From positions 1 through 64,000 of the forward strand of contig DASVDE010000003.1 in NCBI GenBank assembly GCA_036381235.1: 64,000 nt of DNA. Direction: 5' to 3'. The DNA is from DASVDE01 sp036381235 (lineage in GTDB: Bacteria > Actinomycetota > Thermoleophilia > Solirubrobacterales > 70-9). The translations under genes were made by a program, and so were the position numbers. The notes under the pieces are model-generated. The model made no database searches. It saw only the letters and a list, made by a program, of their open reading frames with translations, and was not told the DNA's origin. Below are positions 24,925 to 33,294 of this stretch, piece after piece. Within the stretch, counting starts at the first letter, position 1; every line of letters begins with the position of its first letter.

Positions 24925-25524
24925 CTATCGAGGCTCGAGTCCGTCGCACACAGTGGTCACCACAAGTTCCTTGGCACGCTCGAAATCGCCGTCGCCGGAG
25001 GGAATCACATCGAAGATCCAGCCGGTGAGCAGCTGCTCGATCGCCCCGTAGAAAGTCATCGAAGCGAAGATCGGGTCGATGTCGTCGCGAAAGGCACCCA
25101 ACCCCTGGCCGTCGGCGACGATCTTCGCGATCAGCTCGTAGGCCTGGCGGATCTCCGGCAGATGAGTCCGGCCGAAGGAGTTGGCGGCGCGGGTCACCTC
25201 GACGATGATCACCTGCATCAACTCGGGGTCGTGACGGTAGGACTCGACGATGAAGGCGGCGACCGCGGCGAGCTTGTCGCGCGGGGTCGCACTGCTACCG
25301 TCGGTCTCCTCGATCGCCGTCAGCAACAGCGACCAGCGCTGGCTGAACAGCTCATTCAGCACCTCGTCCTTGGATTTGAAGTAGTGGTAGACGAGGCCGT
25401 AGGCGACGCCGGCCTCGTCGGCGATATCGGAGACACGGGTGGCGTGAAAGCCCTGGTGGGCAAAGACGCGGATCGCCGCATCGAGGATCTGGCGTCGCTT
25501 GTCGATCGGGGGAGCCTGTGCCAT
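24925..25524 (-). CDS. TetR family transcriptional regulator
   Basis: The 199-residue protein has the TetR helix-turn-helix near its N-terminus (RRQILDAAIRVFAHQGFHAT, VSDIADEAGVAYGLVYHYFKSKDEV) and a ligand-binding C-terminal domain of the size seen in fatty-acid or acyl-CoA responsive members (FadR/PsrA-like, an inference). Its ATG shares one base with the stop of the nitrilase-family gene (TGATG), so both are one operon. The likely operator is the inverted repeat at 26390-26403, upstream of that operon. Confidence 0.92.
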   Translation of the reverse strand: MAQAPPIDKRRQILDAAIRVFAHQGFHATRVSDIADEAGVAYGLVYHYFKSKDEVLNELFSQRWSLLLTAIEETDGSSATPRDKLAAVAAFIVESYRHDPELMQVIIVEVTRAANSFGRTHLPEIRQAYELIAKIVADGQGLGAFRDDIDPIFASMTFYGAIEQLLTGWIFDVIPSGDGDFERAKELVVTTVCDGLEPR

Positions 25525-26351
25525 CAGGCGTGGGCCTCCAATAGCTGTGGCCATCGATATGCCTCCGGCCGGCGGTTGACGAGTGACGGCAGCGAACGAC
25601 GAACTTCAGTCTGCGCGGAGAGGTCGAGGTCGGCGATGACGAAGCACTCCTCGTCTGGAGCGGTGGCGAGCACCACTCCCCAGGGGTCGACGATCGCGGA
25701 GCGCCCGCAGGAATGAAAGTGCGGAGGTGCCTCGCCGACCTGGTTCGGAGCGACGACGAAGGTCTGGTTCTCGATCGCCCGCGCTCGCAGCAGCACCTCC
25801 CAGTGATCGGGGCCAGTGGCCAATGTGAAGGCGGCGGGAACCGTGACCAGGCGAGCTCCCCGCACCGCGAGGATCCGGTACAGCTCCGGGAAGCGCAGGT
25901 CGTAGCAGACGCTCAGCCCGGCGATCAGCTCCCCAAGCGGCGCAGTGACGATCTCTTCGCCGGGCTCTTCGTGGTCGGACTCTCGGTAGGCGACCCCGCC
26001 CACATCGACGTCGAACATGTGGATCTTGCGATAGACGCCCAGGTCATCGCCATCGGGGCCGATAAGCACCGAGGTGTTGAACGACTTCTCGGAACCGCGC
26101 TCGGAGATGCTCCCGGCAAGCAGGTGAACCCCCAGCTCGCGCGCCCACCCGCGCGCGGCGGTGAGGCTTGGGCCATCAAGCGCCTCGGAGCCGGCCAGCA
26201 GCTCCTCTCCGCTCGCCAGCAGATTCCACTTCTCCGGCAGGGCGATCAGCTCGGCGCCGGCGGAGGCGGAGGCGCGCACCAGCCGCTCGGCCCGCTCCAG
26301 GTTGCGAGCCTTGTCGTTGGTCGAGTTGAGCTGTACCGCTGCTGCGCGCAA
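25524..26351 (-). CDS. Carbon-nitrogen hydrolase (Nit/deaminated-glutathione-amidase-like)
   Basis: This nitrilase-superfamily amidase of 275 residues has the full catalytic triad: Glu40 (ALPEKWN), Lys109 (YRKIHMFDVD) and Cys149 (SVCYDLRFPELYR). The segments around the triad match the Nit1/Nit2 branch, whose members remove deaminated glutathione or omega-amides; the exact substrate is not fixed by sequence. Translation seems to begin at TTG 26351. It is co-transcribed with the TetR gene behind it and divergent from the adenylate cyclase gene. Confidence 0.9.
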   Translation of the reverse strand: MRAAAVQLNSTNDKARNLERAERLVRASASAGAELIALPEKWNLLASGEELLAGSEALDGPSLTAARGWARELGVHLLAGSISERGSEKSFNTSVLIGPDGDDLGVYRKIHMFDVDVGGVAYRESDHEEPGEEIVTAPLGELIAGLSVCYDLRFPELYRILAVRGARLVTVPAAFTLATGPDHWEVLLRARAIENQTFVVAPNQVGEAPPHFHSCGRSAIVDPWGVVLATAPDEECFVIADLDLSAQTEVRRSLPSLVNRRPEAYRWPQLLEAHA

Positions 26352-26389
26352 GAGCGTCCTCTGATCCTCTGTGGAAAGCCAAAGCTGGC

Positions 26390-26403
26390 TGACTGACCAG
26401 TCA
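26390..26403. promoter_or_regulatory. Candidate TetR operator (TGACTG-AC-CAGTCA)
   Basis: A perfect inverted repeat with 6-bp half-sites and a 2-bp spacer lies 39 bases upstream of the nitrilase-tetR operon and 51 bases before the divergent adenylate cyclase gene. Size and location fit an autoregulatory TetR site. Confidence 0.55.
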
Positions 26404-26453
26404 ATCGGTTCCCGAGCCAGTATAGGAGCAGACGAGGCGTACGATGAAACGTC

Positions 26454-29400
26454 GTGACTGAGGTGCAGTCAATCGATCTCGACGGGGAACGCAAGCAGGT
26501 GACCGTGCTGTTCGCCGACGTGATGGGCTCGATGGACATGGCTGAGGATCGGGACCCGGAGGAATGGCACCGAATCATGCAGCGCTTCTTCTCGATCCTC
26601 GCCGATGGGGTGCATCGCTTCGAGGGCACGGTCGACAAGTTCACCGGCGACGGAATCATGGCCGTGTTCGGCGCCCCGATCGCCTTCGAGGATCATGCCC
26701 GGCGCGCCTGCTTCGCCGCCCTGAAGATGCTCGATGACATCTCCGAGTACGCCGCAGAGCTGCGTCGCGCGCATGGGCTCAACTTCTCCGCCCGGATCGG
26801 AATCAACTCGGGTGAGGTCGTGGCCGGAGCGATCGGCGACGGGGGCGACGGCGAGTACACGGCCGTTGGGCACACGGTCGGCCTCGCTCAGCGAATGGAG
26901 GCCTTGGCGGAGCCGGGCAAGGCATACCTGACCGAGGCTACGGCCGAGCTGGCCCATGGGTTCCTCGCGCTCGAGGATCTGGGCGAGTTCGAGATCAAGG
27001 GCGCGAGCCGCCCGGTGCGCGTCTTCGAGCTGGAGGGGATCGGCACAGCGCGATCGCGCTTCGACCTCTCGCGCGAGCGCGGCTTCTCCCGCTTCGTCGG
27101 TCGCACCGAGGAGATGGCGACGCTGGAGACGGGGTTGGAGCGCGCTCGCGCCGGCGAAGGCGCGGTGGTCGGCATCGGCGCCGAGCCGGGCATCGGCAAG
27201 AGCCGCCTCTGCCACGAGTTCGTCGAGCGGGCGCGCGCCGCCGGAGTCGAGGTCTTCGAGGCGCAAGCGCAGGCGCACGGGAGCGAGATCCCCTTCATGC
27301 CGGTGCTCCAGATGCTGCGCGCCTACTTCGGCATCGTCGACGGAGACCCCGAGCAGCTCGTGCGAGAGAAGATCGCCGGGCGGGCGCTGCTGCTCGATCC
27401 CGAGCTGGCCGAACAACTGCCGGTGCTGTTCGACTTCCTCGGCGTGCCCGATCCGAACCGCCCCCTGCCCCAACTCAGCGGCGAGGCGCGACAGCGCGCC
27501 CTACATGGGGCGGTCTGCAGGCTGGTGCGCGCGCCAAACCGACACCGGCCAATCGTGATCCTGATCGAGGACCTGCACTGGCTGGACGAGGGCAGCGAAG
27601 CGCTGCTCGAGGAGCTGATCGTGGCGGTGGCGGGAACGCCGACCGTCGTCGTTCTCAACTTCCGGCCGGAGTACAAGCGCCCCTGGGACGAACCGCCCGA
27701 CTACCGCGAGATAGACCTGACGCCGCTCGGACCGGCGGACACGGCGGAGCTGCTCCGCGACCTGGCCGGAACCGACGCGACGCTCGAAGGGCTGGCGACG
27801 CTCCTGCACGAGCGCACCGCCGGCAATCCGTTCTTCATCGAGGAGATCGTCCGAGCGCTGGCCGAAGCGGGCAACCTCGAAGGCGAGCGCGGCGCCTACC
27901 GACTGGCCCGACCGGTCGAGGGCAGCGGCGTGCCGGACACCGTGCAAACGGTGCTCGCAGCGCGGATCGACCGGCTCGGGCCGGAGGCGAAGCGGCTCCT
28001 CCAGGCGGCCTCGGTCGCCGGCAAGGAAGTCGCCGAGAGGACACTTACCGCCGTCGCCGGCACGACCGGCCCGGAGCAGGGCGATGCGGCGCTGCGAGCG
28101 CTGATCGAAGCCGGCTTCCTCTATGAGCTGGAGCTCTACCCCGAGCGGGTGCTGGCCTTCCGCCACCCGTTGACGCGCGAAGTCGCCTACGCCTCTCAAC
28201 TGGGCGAGCAGCGACGGGCGATGCATGCCGCCACCGCGCGAGCGCTGATCGCGCTCAACCCCGAGCGCCTCGACGAGCTGGCGGCGTTGATCGCCAGCCA
28301 CATGGAATCGGGCGGGGAGGCTCTCGAGGCGGCCCGCTGGTCGGCGCGAGCGGCGCACTGGGCCGGGCACAGCCGCCCGCGCGACGCGATACGCCTCTGG
28401 GCGGCGGCAATGAGGCTCGTCGACAGCATCGAGGAATCGCAGCGCGGTGAGGAGACGGAGGCGCTGGCCGTCGCCTCGCGCCTGCTCCAGCTGGATTACG
28501 CCTGGCGCCTGGGGATGGAACACGAGGAGCAGGTACGGCTGGAGGAGGAAGCCGAGGAGCTGGCGCTACGCGTCGGCGACCTGCGCTCGCTGGCGTTGCT
28601 GCAGATGCTGCGCCACGCCAGGCCTGGACTCGAGCAGACGACATCCGAGTGGATCGCCGGCGTCACCGAGGCGCGGCGCCTGGCCGATAAGTCGGGCGAT
28701 CTTCACCTGCGCGTCGCAATTCGGGCCGCGGGGTCCTATGCGTACCTCTGCGCAGCCGACTTCGAGCAGCTGGAGCGAACCGCCGACGAGGTCCTCGAGT
28801 TGGCGGGGAACGACCCCACCATCGGGGCCGGAATAGTGATCGGCTCGCCGGTCGCATGGGCGCTCGGCTCAAAGGCGATCGTGCGTCGTGAGCGAGCCGA
28901 ATTCGAAGAGTGCGCGCAATGGCTGGAGCGCGGCCTGCAACTCGCCGAGGAACAGGGAGACCCGGAGACGGCGAGCTGGAACCGGGGCACCAAAGCGCTG
29001 CTGCTGGCGATGCGAGGAGATCCCGACGCCGGGGTCGCGATCGGAAAGCGGAATTGCGAGCTGACCGAGCGCCTGGGCGATGTCTTCTCGCGCAGCCTCG
29101 CTCTCGTAAACCTGGGTGCCGCGCAGCTGGCGGCGGAGGACTACCAGGGGGCCCTGGACTCCTTCGAGGCGGCGGAGGGCCTGTACCGGGAGGCGATGGA
29201 CGAAGGCGACGAGCTGGAGGCGTGGCGAGCTGCGGTGCGGGCCGAAGCGCTGACAGGCGTCGGCCGGGCTGAGGAGGCGGTCGAGCTCGCCACCCGGGCG
29301 GTCGAGGCCGCTCGGGTGCGCGAGTTGCTCTGGTCGCTGCCTCTGGCGCTCCTCGCGCTGGGCCGGGCTCGCAAAGCGGCGGGACACGATGGCGCCCGAG

Positions 29401-29504
29401 AGGCACTCGACGAAGCGGCGGCTGTCTGCGAGAAGACGGGTGCGCTGACGACGCTTGCCTCGATCGAAGCAGAGCGCGAAGCTCTCACGACTACCGCCGG
29501 TTAG
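26454..29504 (+). CDS. Class III adenylate cyclase with AAA ATPase and TPR-like repeats
   Basis: The 1016-residue protein begins with a class III nucleotidyl cyclase domain (about 14-190), with both metal-binding aspartates: Asp22 (LFADVMGS) and Asp66 (FTGDGIMA). A STAND-type ATPase follows, with Walker A GAEPGIGKS (242-250) and Walker B VILIEDLHWLDE. The last ~450 residues are helical TPR-like repeats. This is a common actinobacterial and proteobacterial signalling architecture; the TPR part likely senses a partner and gates cAMP synthesis. No membrane segment is seen. Start is GTG 26454. Confidence 0.92.
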   Translation: MTEVQSIDLDGERKQVTVLFADVMGSMDMAEDRDPEEWHRIMQRFFSILADGVHRFEGTVDKFTGDGIMAVFGAPIAFEDHARRACFAALKMLDDISEYAAELRRAHGLNFSARIGINSGEVVAGAIGDGGDGEYTAVGHTVGLAQRMEALAEPGKAYLTEATAELAHGFLALEDLGEFEIKGASRPVRVFELEGIGTARSRFDLSRERGFSRFVGRTEEMATLETGLERARAGEGAVVGIGAEPGIGKSRLCHEFVERARAAGVEVFEAQAQAHGSEIPFMPVLQMLRAYFGIVDGDPEQLVREKIAGRALLLDPELAEQLPVLFDFLGVPDPNRPLPQLSGEARQRALHGAVCRLVRAPNRHRPIVILIEDLHWLDEGSEALLEELIVAVAGTPTVVVLNFRPEYKRPWDEPPDYREIDLTPLGPADTAELLRDLAGTDATLEGLATLLHERTAGNPFFIEEIVRALAEAGNLEGERGAYRLARPVEGSGVPDTVQTVLAARIDRLGPEAKRLLQAASVAGKEVAERTLTAVAGTTGPEQGDAALRALIEAGFLYELELYPERVLAFRHPLTREVAYASQLGEQRRAMHAATARALIALNPERLDELAALIASHMESGGEALEAARWSARAAHWAGHSRPRDAIRLWAAAMRLVDSIEESQRGEETEALAVASRLLQLDYAWRLGMEHEEQVRLEEEAEELALRVGDLRSLALLQMLRHARPGLEQTTSEWIAGVTEARRLADKSGDLHLRVAIRAAGSYAYLCAADFEQLERTADEVLELAGNDPTIGAGIVIGSPVAWALGSKAIVRRERAEFEECAQWLERGLQLAEEQGDPETASWNRGTKALLLAMRGDPDAGVAIGKRNCELTERLGDVFSRSLALVNLGAAQLAAEDYQGALDSFEAAEGLYREAMDEGDELEAWRAAVRAEALTGVGRAEEAVELATRAVEAARVRELLWSLPLALLALGRARKAAGHDGAREALDEAAAVCEKTGALTTLASIEAEREALTTTAG

Positions 29505-29518
29505 CGCTGAAGTCCGGG

Positions 29519-30361
29519 CTACATGCCGGTAGCGCGGGCGATGAGCCGGTCGACGAGGCGGTCGGGCAATAGACGGATCGCCAAGGCCTGGCCGCGGGCG
29601 TCGGCGCCGACCAGGTAGCGGGTGCGGGGACGGCGCGAGGTCAGCGCGCGTTCGATCGTCTTCGCGACCTTCTGGGGCGGAATGCCACGCGCGCCGGTTC
29701 TCATTGCGACCTCGCGGTAGGCGGCGATCGACTTGCCGTAGAGATCGACGTGGCCGTCTCCCGCGCGCCCCTCGATGGCGTCGGCCTCATCCATCCCCCG
29801 CTCCCAGATCGGCGTCGCTATCGAGCCCGGCTCCACCACCGAGACCGCGATCCCCCACGACCGCAGCTCCTGGCGAAAGACGTCTCCCACCGCCTCCAGC
29901 CCGAACTTCGCCGCGTGGTAGGCGCCGAACATCGGGAAGGCCATCAGCCCACCGATCGAAGTGATGAAGACGATCCGGCCGGGCGCGCGGCGGACCGCGG
30001 GCAGCATCGCCTGCGTGACCGCCACCTGGGCGGTCAGGTTGACCTCGATCTGCCGCCTGAAGTCCTCGATCGGCAGCGTCTCCAACGGCCCCGGCACCGC
30101 GATCCCGGCGTTGTTGACCAGCCCGTCGAGGCCCGTCTCCCCCACCTCCGCGCCGACCCGCTCGGCGACAGCGGAGATCTGCGCCGCGTCGGTGACGTCG
30201 AGCATCAACGGCGCCAACCGCTCGGAGCCAGCCCCGCGCAACGAATCCGCATCTTCCTCGCGGCGCACCCCGGCGAAAACCCGCCAGCCCTGTGCATCCA
30301 GCCGCAATGCGGTCGCCCGCCCGATGCCGGTTGACGCCCCCGTGATCAGAGCCGACTTCAC
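29519..30361 (-). CDS. Short-chain dehydrogenase/reductase
   Basis: The 280-residue SDR has the NAD(P)-binding TGASTGIGRA motif at the N-terminus, the NNAGIA motif near residue 88, a catalytic serine (FITSIGG) and the active-site YHAAK. An arginine after the first strand region (GVRREED) favours NADP. The size and C-terminal extension match classical SDRs acting on retinol- or steroid-like substrates, but the substrate is unknown. It is the last gene of the minus-strand acyl-CoA operon, 22 bases behind the MerR gene. Start is GTG 30361. Confidence 0.88.
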   Translation of the reverse strand: MKSALITGASTGIGRATALRLDAQGWRVFAGVRREEDADSLRGAGSERLAPLMLDVTDAAQISAVAERVGAEVGETGLDGLVNNAGIAVPGPLETLPIEDFRRQIEVNLTAQVAVTQAMLPAVRRAPGRIVFITSIGGLMAFPMFGAYHAAKFGLEAVGDVFRQELRSWGIAVSVVEPGSIATPIWERGMDEADAIEGRAGDGHVDLYGKSIAAYREVAMRTGARGIPPQKVAKTIERALTSRRPRTRYLVGADARGQALAIRLLPDRLVDRLIARATGM

Positions 30362-30383
30362 CGCGCAGAGGCTATCGGGACGA

Positions 30384-31088
30384 TCAGCTCCGACTCGCCC
30401 GGTGTCGCTCCAGCTCGGCGACCATCAGCTTGGTGTGCAGGGCGGCGATCAGGTCCTGCAGCGGCTGCGCGCCCGCCTCGAGCATCTCCACCACCCGCTC
30501 GGGCGAGACCTCGCCGGCGAGGCGGTCCATCACCATCTCCACCTCCTGGGCGACCAGCTCTTCGAGCGCGTCCTTGTAGCGCACCGTGTCGTAGACGGTG
30601 AAGCCGATCTGCTCGTCATAGCCGCCGGCGCGGAAGCGACTGATCGCCTCGATGATCTTCACGTCGGAGGGTGAGTAGCCGCGGCTGTTGGGGCTGAGGA
30701 TGCCCAACTCGGCGAGGCGGTCGAGCACCTCCTTCGGCATCCCGTAGCTCTCACGGACCTCAGCGGCGCTGGTGCGGGAACGCTCGCCGGCGAGCGCCCG
30801 ATCGAGGATGCGGTCCTCCAACTCGACCAGGGCGCGAGCCCGGTCGGGGTCCTCGTCGAGCACCGACTTGATCGCCTTCAGCGGCATGAAGCGCTCCTCC
30901 TGCAGCTGCTTGATCAGCCGGATCCGATCGGCGAACTCGGGCGGGTAGTAGGCCATGTTGCGGCTCGTCTTGACCGGCTCGGGGAGCAGGCCCTCGCGTA
31001 GGTAGTGCTTGATCGTCGGCACCGGAACTCCGGAGGCCTCGGCCAGTTCCCCCATCCTCAACAGCGAGCTGTCCCCGTTCGAACTCAT
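30384..31088 (-). CDS. MerR family transcriptional regulator
   Basis: The 234-residue protein starts with a MerR winged helix (LLRMGELAEASGVPVPTIKH, YLREGLLPEPVKTSRNMAYY). After the DNA-binding part comes a second segment that looks like another MerR-type motif (YGMPKEVLDRLAELGILSPN), then a longer helical region, unlike the short metal-binding tails of classical MerR. It probably responds to an acyl-CoA or similar compound of the operon (inference). Its ATG overlaps the CoA-transferase stop (ATGA), so it is co-translated with the enzymes it may control. Confidence 0.88.
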   Translation of the reverse strand: MSSNGDSSLLRMGELAEASGVPVPTIKHYLREGLLPEPVKTSRNMAYYPPEFADRIRLIKQLQEERFMPLKAIKSVLDEDPDRARALVELEDRILDRALAGERSRTSAAEVRESYGMPKEVLDRLAELGILSPNSRGYSPSDVKIIEAISRFRAGGYDEQIGFTVYDTVRYKDALEELVAQEVEMVMDRLAGEVSPERVVEMLEAGAQPLQDLIAALHTKLMVAELERHRASRS

Positions 31089-32320
31089 GCCAGGAAGGTC
31101 GTGGCGGCGTCTGCGCCCGGCCCCGCGACGGCGCCGGACTCCTTCATCGCGGCGATCTCCTCGTCCGAGTAGCCCGCCTCGCGCAGCACCTCGTCGGTGT
31201 GCTCGCCAAAGGCGGGCGCCGGGCGGGTGGGGTCGCCGGGCGTGCGGCTCATCTTCACCGGGACGCCGAGCTGGCGCACGGTTCCCAGCTCGGGCTGCTC
31301 CATCTTGATCACCATCTGCCGAGCTCGCACCAGCTCGGAGTCGAGTGCCTCGCCGATGTCGAGGACCGGCTCAATGCAGCAATCGTGCTCGTCGTTGAAG
31401 GCCTTCCATTCCTCGCGGCTGCGGGAGTGGAACACTTCGGCTACCTGCCCCCAGGCTTCTGAGCCGGGAGCCTCGAACTGCTTCTCGATCAGGTCGGGGC
31501 GATCGACGCCGTTGCAGAAGGCGGCCCAGAACTTCGGCTCCAGAGCGCCGCAGGTGACCCAGCCGTCCGCCGCCTCGTAGGGGTAGTAGCAGAGGAGGCC
31601 GCCGGCCAGCTGCTGCTCGCCGCGGCGCGGTGCCTCGCCATCGCAGAAGTAGCGCCCTGCGACCAGCGCCAGCCAGGAGAGCGCCCCGTCGGCCATCGAG
31701 ATGTCGACCATCTGCCCCTTGCCGGAGCGGCGGCGCTCGTGCAGAGCGGCCATCACCCCGAAGGCGGCCATCAGCGCGCCGCCGCCGATGTCGGCGATCT
31801 GCCCGCCGGACTGCACCGGCGGGCCGTCCTTGGCGCCGGTCAAACCGAGCAGACCGACCAGGCCGAGGTAGTTCATGTCGTGGCCGGCGCGCTGGGTGTA
31901 GGGGCCGTCCTGGCCGTAACCGGTGATCGCGCAAAAGACGATCGCGGGGTTGGCCTCGCGCATCCGCTCATAGCCGACCCCGAGCCGGTCGAGGACACCG
32001 GGACGGAAGCCGTCGAGGACGACGTCGTATTGCTCGACCAGTCGCAGCAGCGCCTCGCGCCCGGCCTCGTTCTTGAGGTCGAGCCGGATCGAGCGCTTGC
32101 CGCGGTTGAGCGCCAGATATAGAGAGGAGCGCGTACCCAGCTCCTGCTGCTCTTCGCCACCGTAGTAGGGCGGCGCCCAGCGGATGTAGTCGCCCATCCC
32201 GGTGTCTTCGACCTTCAGAACCTCGGCGCCGAGGTCGGCGAGCAGCAGCGAGCAGAAGCCGCCGGGCAGGAGCCTGGTCAGGTCGAGAACGCGTACGTCG
32301 CTAAGCGGAAGCTCGCTCAC
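31085..32320 (-). CDS. CaiB/BaiF family (class III) CoA-transferase
   Basis: This 411-residue enzyme belongs to the formyl-CoA transferase/CaiB family, which moves CoA between acyl groups or catalyses racemisation (AMACR). It opens with LPLSDVRVLDLTRLLPGGFC and has ADLGAEVLKVEDTGMGDYIR, NRGKRSIRLDLK, and a conserved Asp region SGGQIADIGGG near the middle. The C-terminal PGDPTRPAPAFGEHTDEVL is typical. It overlaps the BKACE gene by 20 bases at its start and the MerR gene at its end. Substrate is unknown; AMACR-like activity is an alternative. Confidence 0.9.
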   Translation of the reverse strand: MSELPLSDVRVLDLTRLLPGGFCSLLLADLGAEVLKVEDTGMGDYIRWAPPYYGGEEQQELGTRSSLYLALNRGKRSIRLDLKNEAGREALLRLVEQYDVVLDGFRPGVLDRLGVGYERMREANPAIVFCAITGYGQDGPYTQRAGHDMNYLGLVGLLGLTGAKDGPPVQSGGQIADIGGGALMAAFGVMAALHERRRSGKGQMVDISMADGALSWLALVAGRYFCDGEAPRRGEQQLAGGLLCYYPYEAADGWVTCGALEPKFWAAFCNGVDRPDLIEKQFEAPGSEAWGQVAEVFHSRSREEWKAFNDEHDCCIEPVLDIGEALDSELVRARQMVIKMEQPELGTVRQLGVPVKMSRTPGDPTRPAPAFGEHTDEVLREAGYSDEEIAAMKESGAVAGPGADAATTFLA

Positions 32321-33197
32321 GCTTCGGAACCCCCAGGAGTTCCCGCGCCTCGGCGACCGTCGCGGCGCGGCGGCCGACGTCCTCGGCCATCTGGCGGGCC
32401 TTGGCGATCAGCTCGCCGTTGGAGCGCGCCATCTCGCCGTTCGGCAGATAGAGGTTGTCCTCGACTCCGGCGCGGACGTTGCCGCCCGCCACCAGCGCCG
32501 CCCCCAGCAGTTTCCACTGGTCGCGCGAGATGCCGATCACCTGCCACTGGTGCTCGCCCTCGGCGCCGCCGGGAATCTGATCGGCCATGAAGCCGACGTT
32601 GCGCGGGGTCGGGCGGATGCCGCCGTTGACCCCCATCACCAGCGAGACCTGCAGCGGCGTGCGGTCCAGTAGCCCCATGTCGATCAGCGGGTCGAGGTTG
32701 GCCACGTGGCCGGCGTCGAAGCACTCGTGCTCGGGCTTGATCCCAAGCTCCTTCATCGCGGTGAGGAACTCGATGATCGTGTCGAAGCTGTTCTCGAACA
32801 CCGCCTTGAAGACGAAGTCCTTGCGGCGGGAGCTGTACTTGGCGTAGTTCATCGAGCTCATGTTGAGGGCCGCCACGTCGGGCTTCAGCGCCCGCAGGTA
32901 CTCGAGTCGCTTCTCGATCGGGATGCCGATCGCCCCGGTCGAGTAGTTGATGATCACGTCGCCGACCTCGGCCAAGATCGCCTCGGTGATCGCCTTGAAG
33001 TCCTCGACCTCATAGGAGGGAGTGCCGTCGGGTTTGCGAGCGTGGATGTGGATCTGCGAGGCGCCCTCGTCGACGGCGCGCCGCGCCTCCGCCGCGTACT
33101 CCTCCGGCGTGTAGGGAATCGCGGGGCACTGGTCGCGGTTGGCGATCACGCCGCTGATCGAACATGAAATGACGACCGGATCCTCGAATCGACTCAT
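32301..33197 (-). CDS. BKACE family beta-keto acid cleavage enzyme (DUF849)
   Basis: The 298-residue protein belongs to the 3-keto-5-aminohexanoate cleavage enzyme family, which condenses a beta-keto acid with acetyl-CoA to give acetoacetate and a new acyl-CoA. Zinc-binding histidines appear in QIHIHARKPDG, a Glu/Cys/Asp patch in EHECFDAGHV, and the loops VMGVNGGIRPTP and GGNVRAGVEDNLYLPNGE fit the family. It precedes the CoA-transferase in the operon. BKACE members vary in substrate, so the keto acid here cannot be named. ATG 33197 is preferred to a GTG nine bases upstream. Confidence 0.9.
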   Translation of the reverse strand: MSRFEDPVVISCSISGVIANRDQCPAIPYTPEEYAAEARRAVDEGASQIHIHARKPDGTPSYEVEDFKAITEAILAEVGDVIINYSTGAIGIPIEKRLEYLRALKPDVAALNMSSMNYAKYSSRRKDFVFKAVFENSFDTIIEFLTAMKELGIKPEHECFDAGHVANLDPLIDMGLLDRTPLQVSLVMGVNGGIRPTPRNVGFMADQIPGGAEGEHQWQVIGISRDQWKLLGAALVAGGNVRAGVEDNLYLPNGEMARSNGELIAKARQMAEDVGRRAATVAEARELLGVPKRERASA

Positions 33198-33294
33198 GAC
33201 GACCACCCGCCGGCCCCGGACGCGGAAGCGAGCCCGCGAGCATTCCGGGTGTGATGAGCGTGGGCGAGCGAGAGCAAAGGAGCCGGCGGAATAT

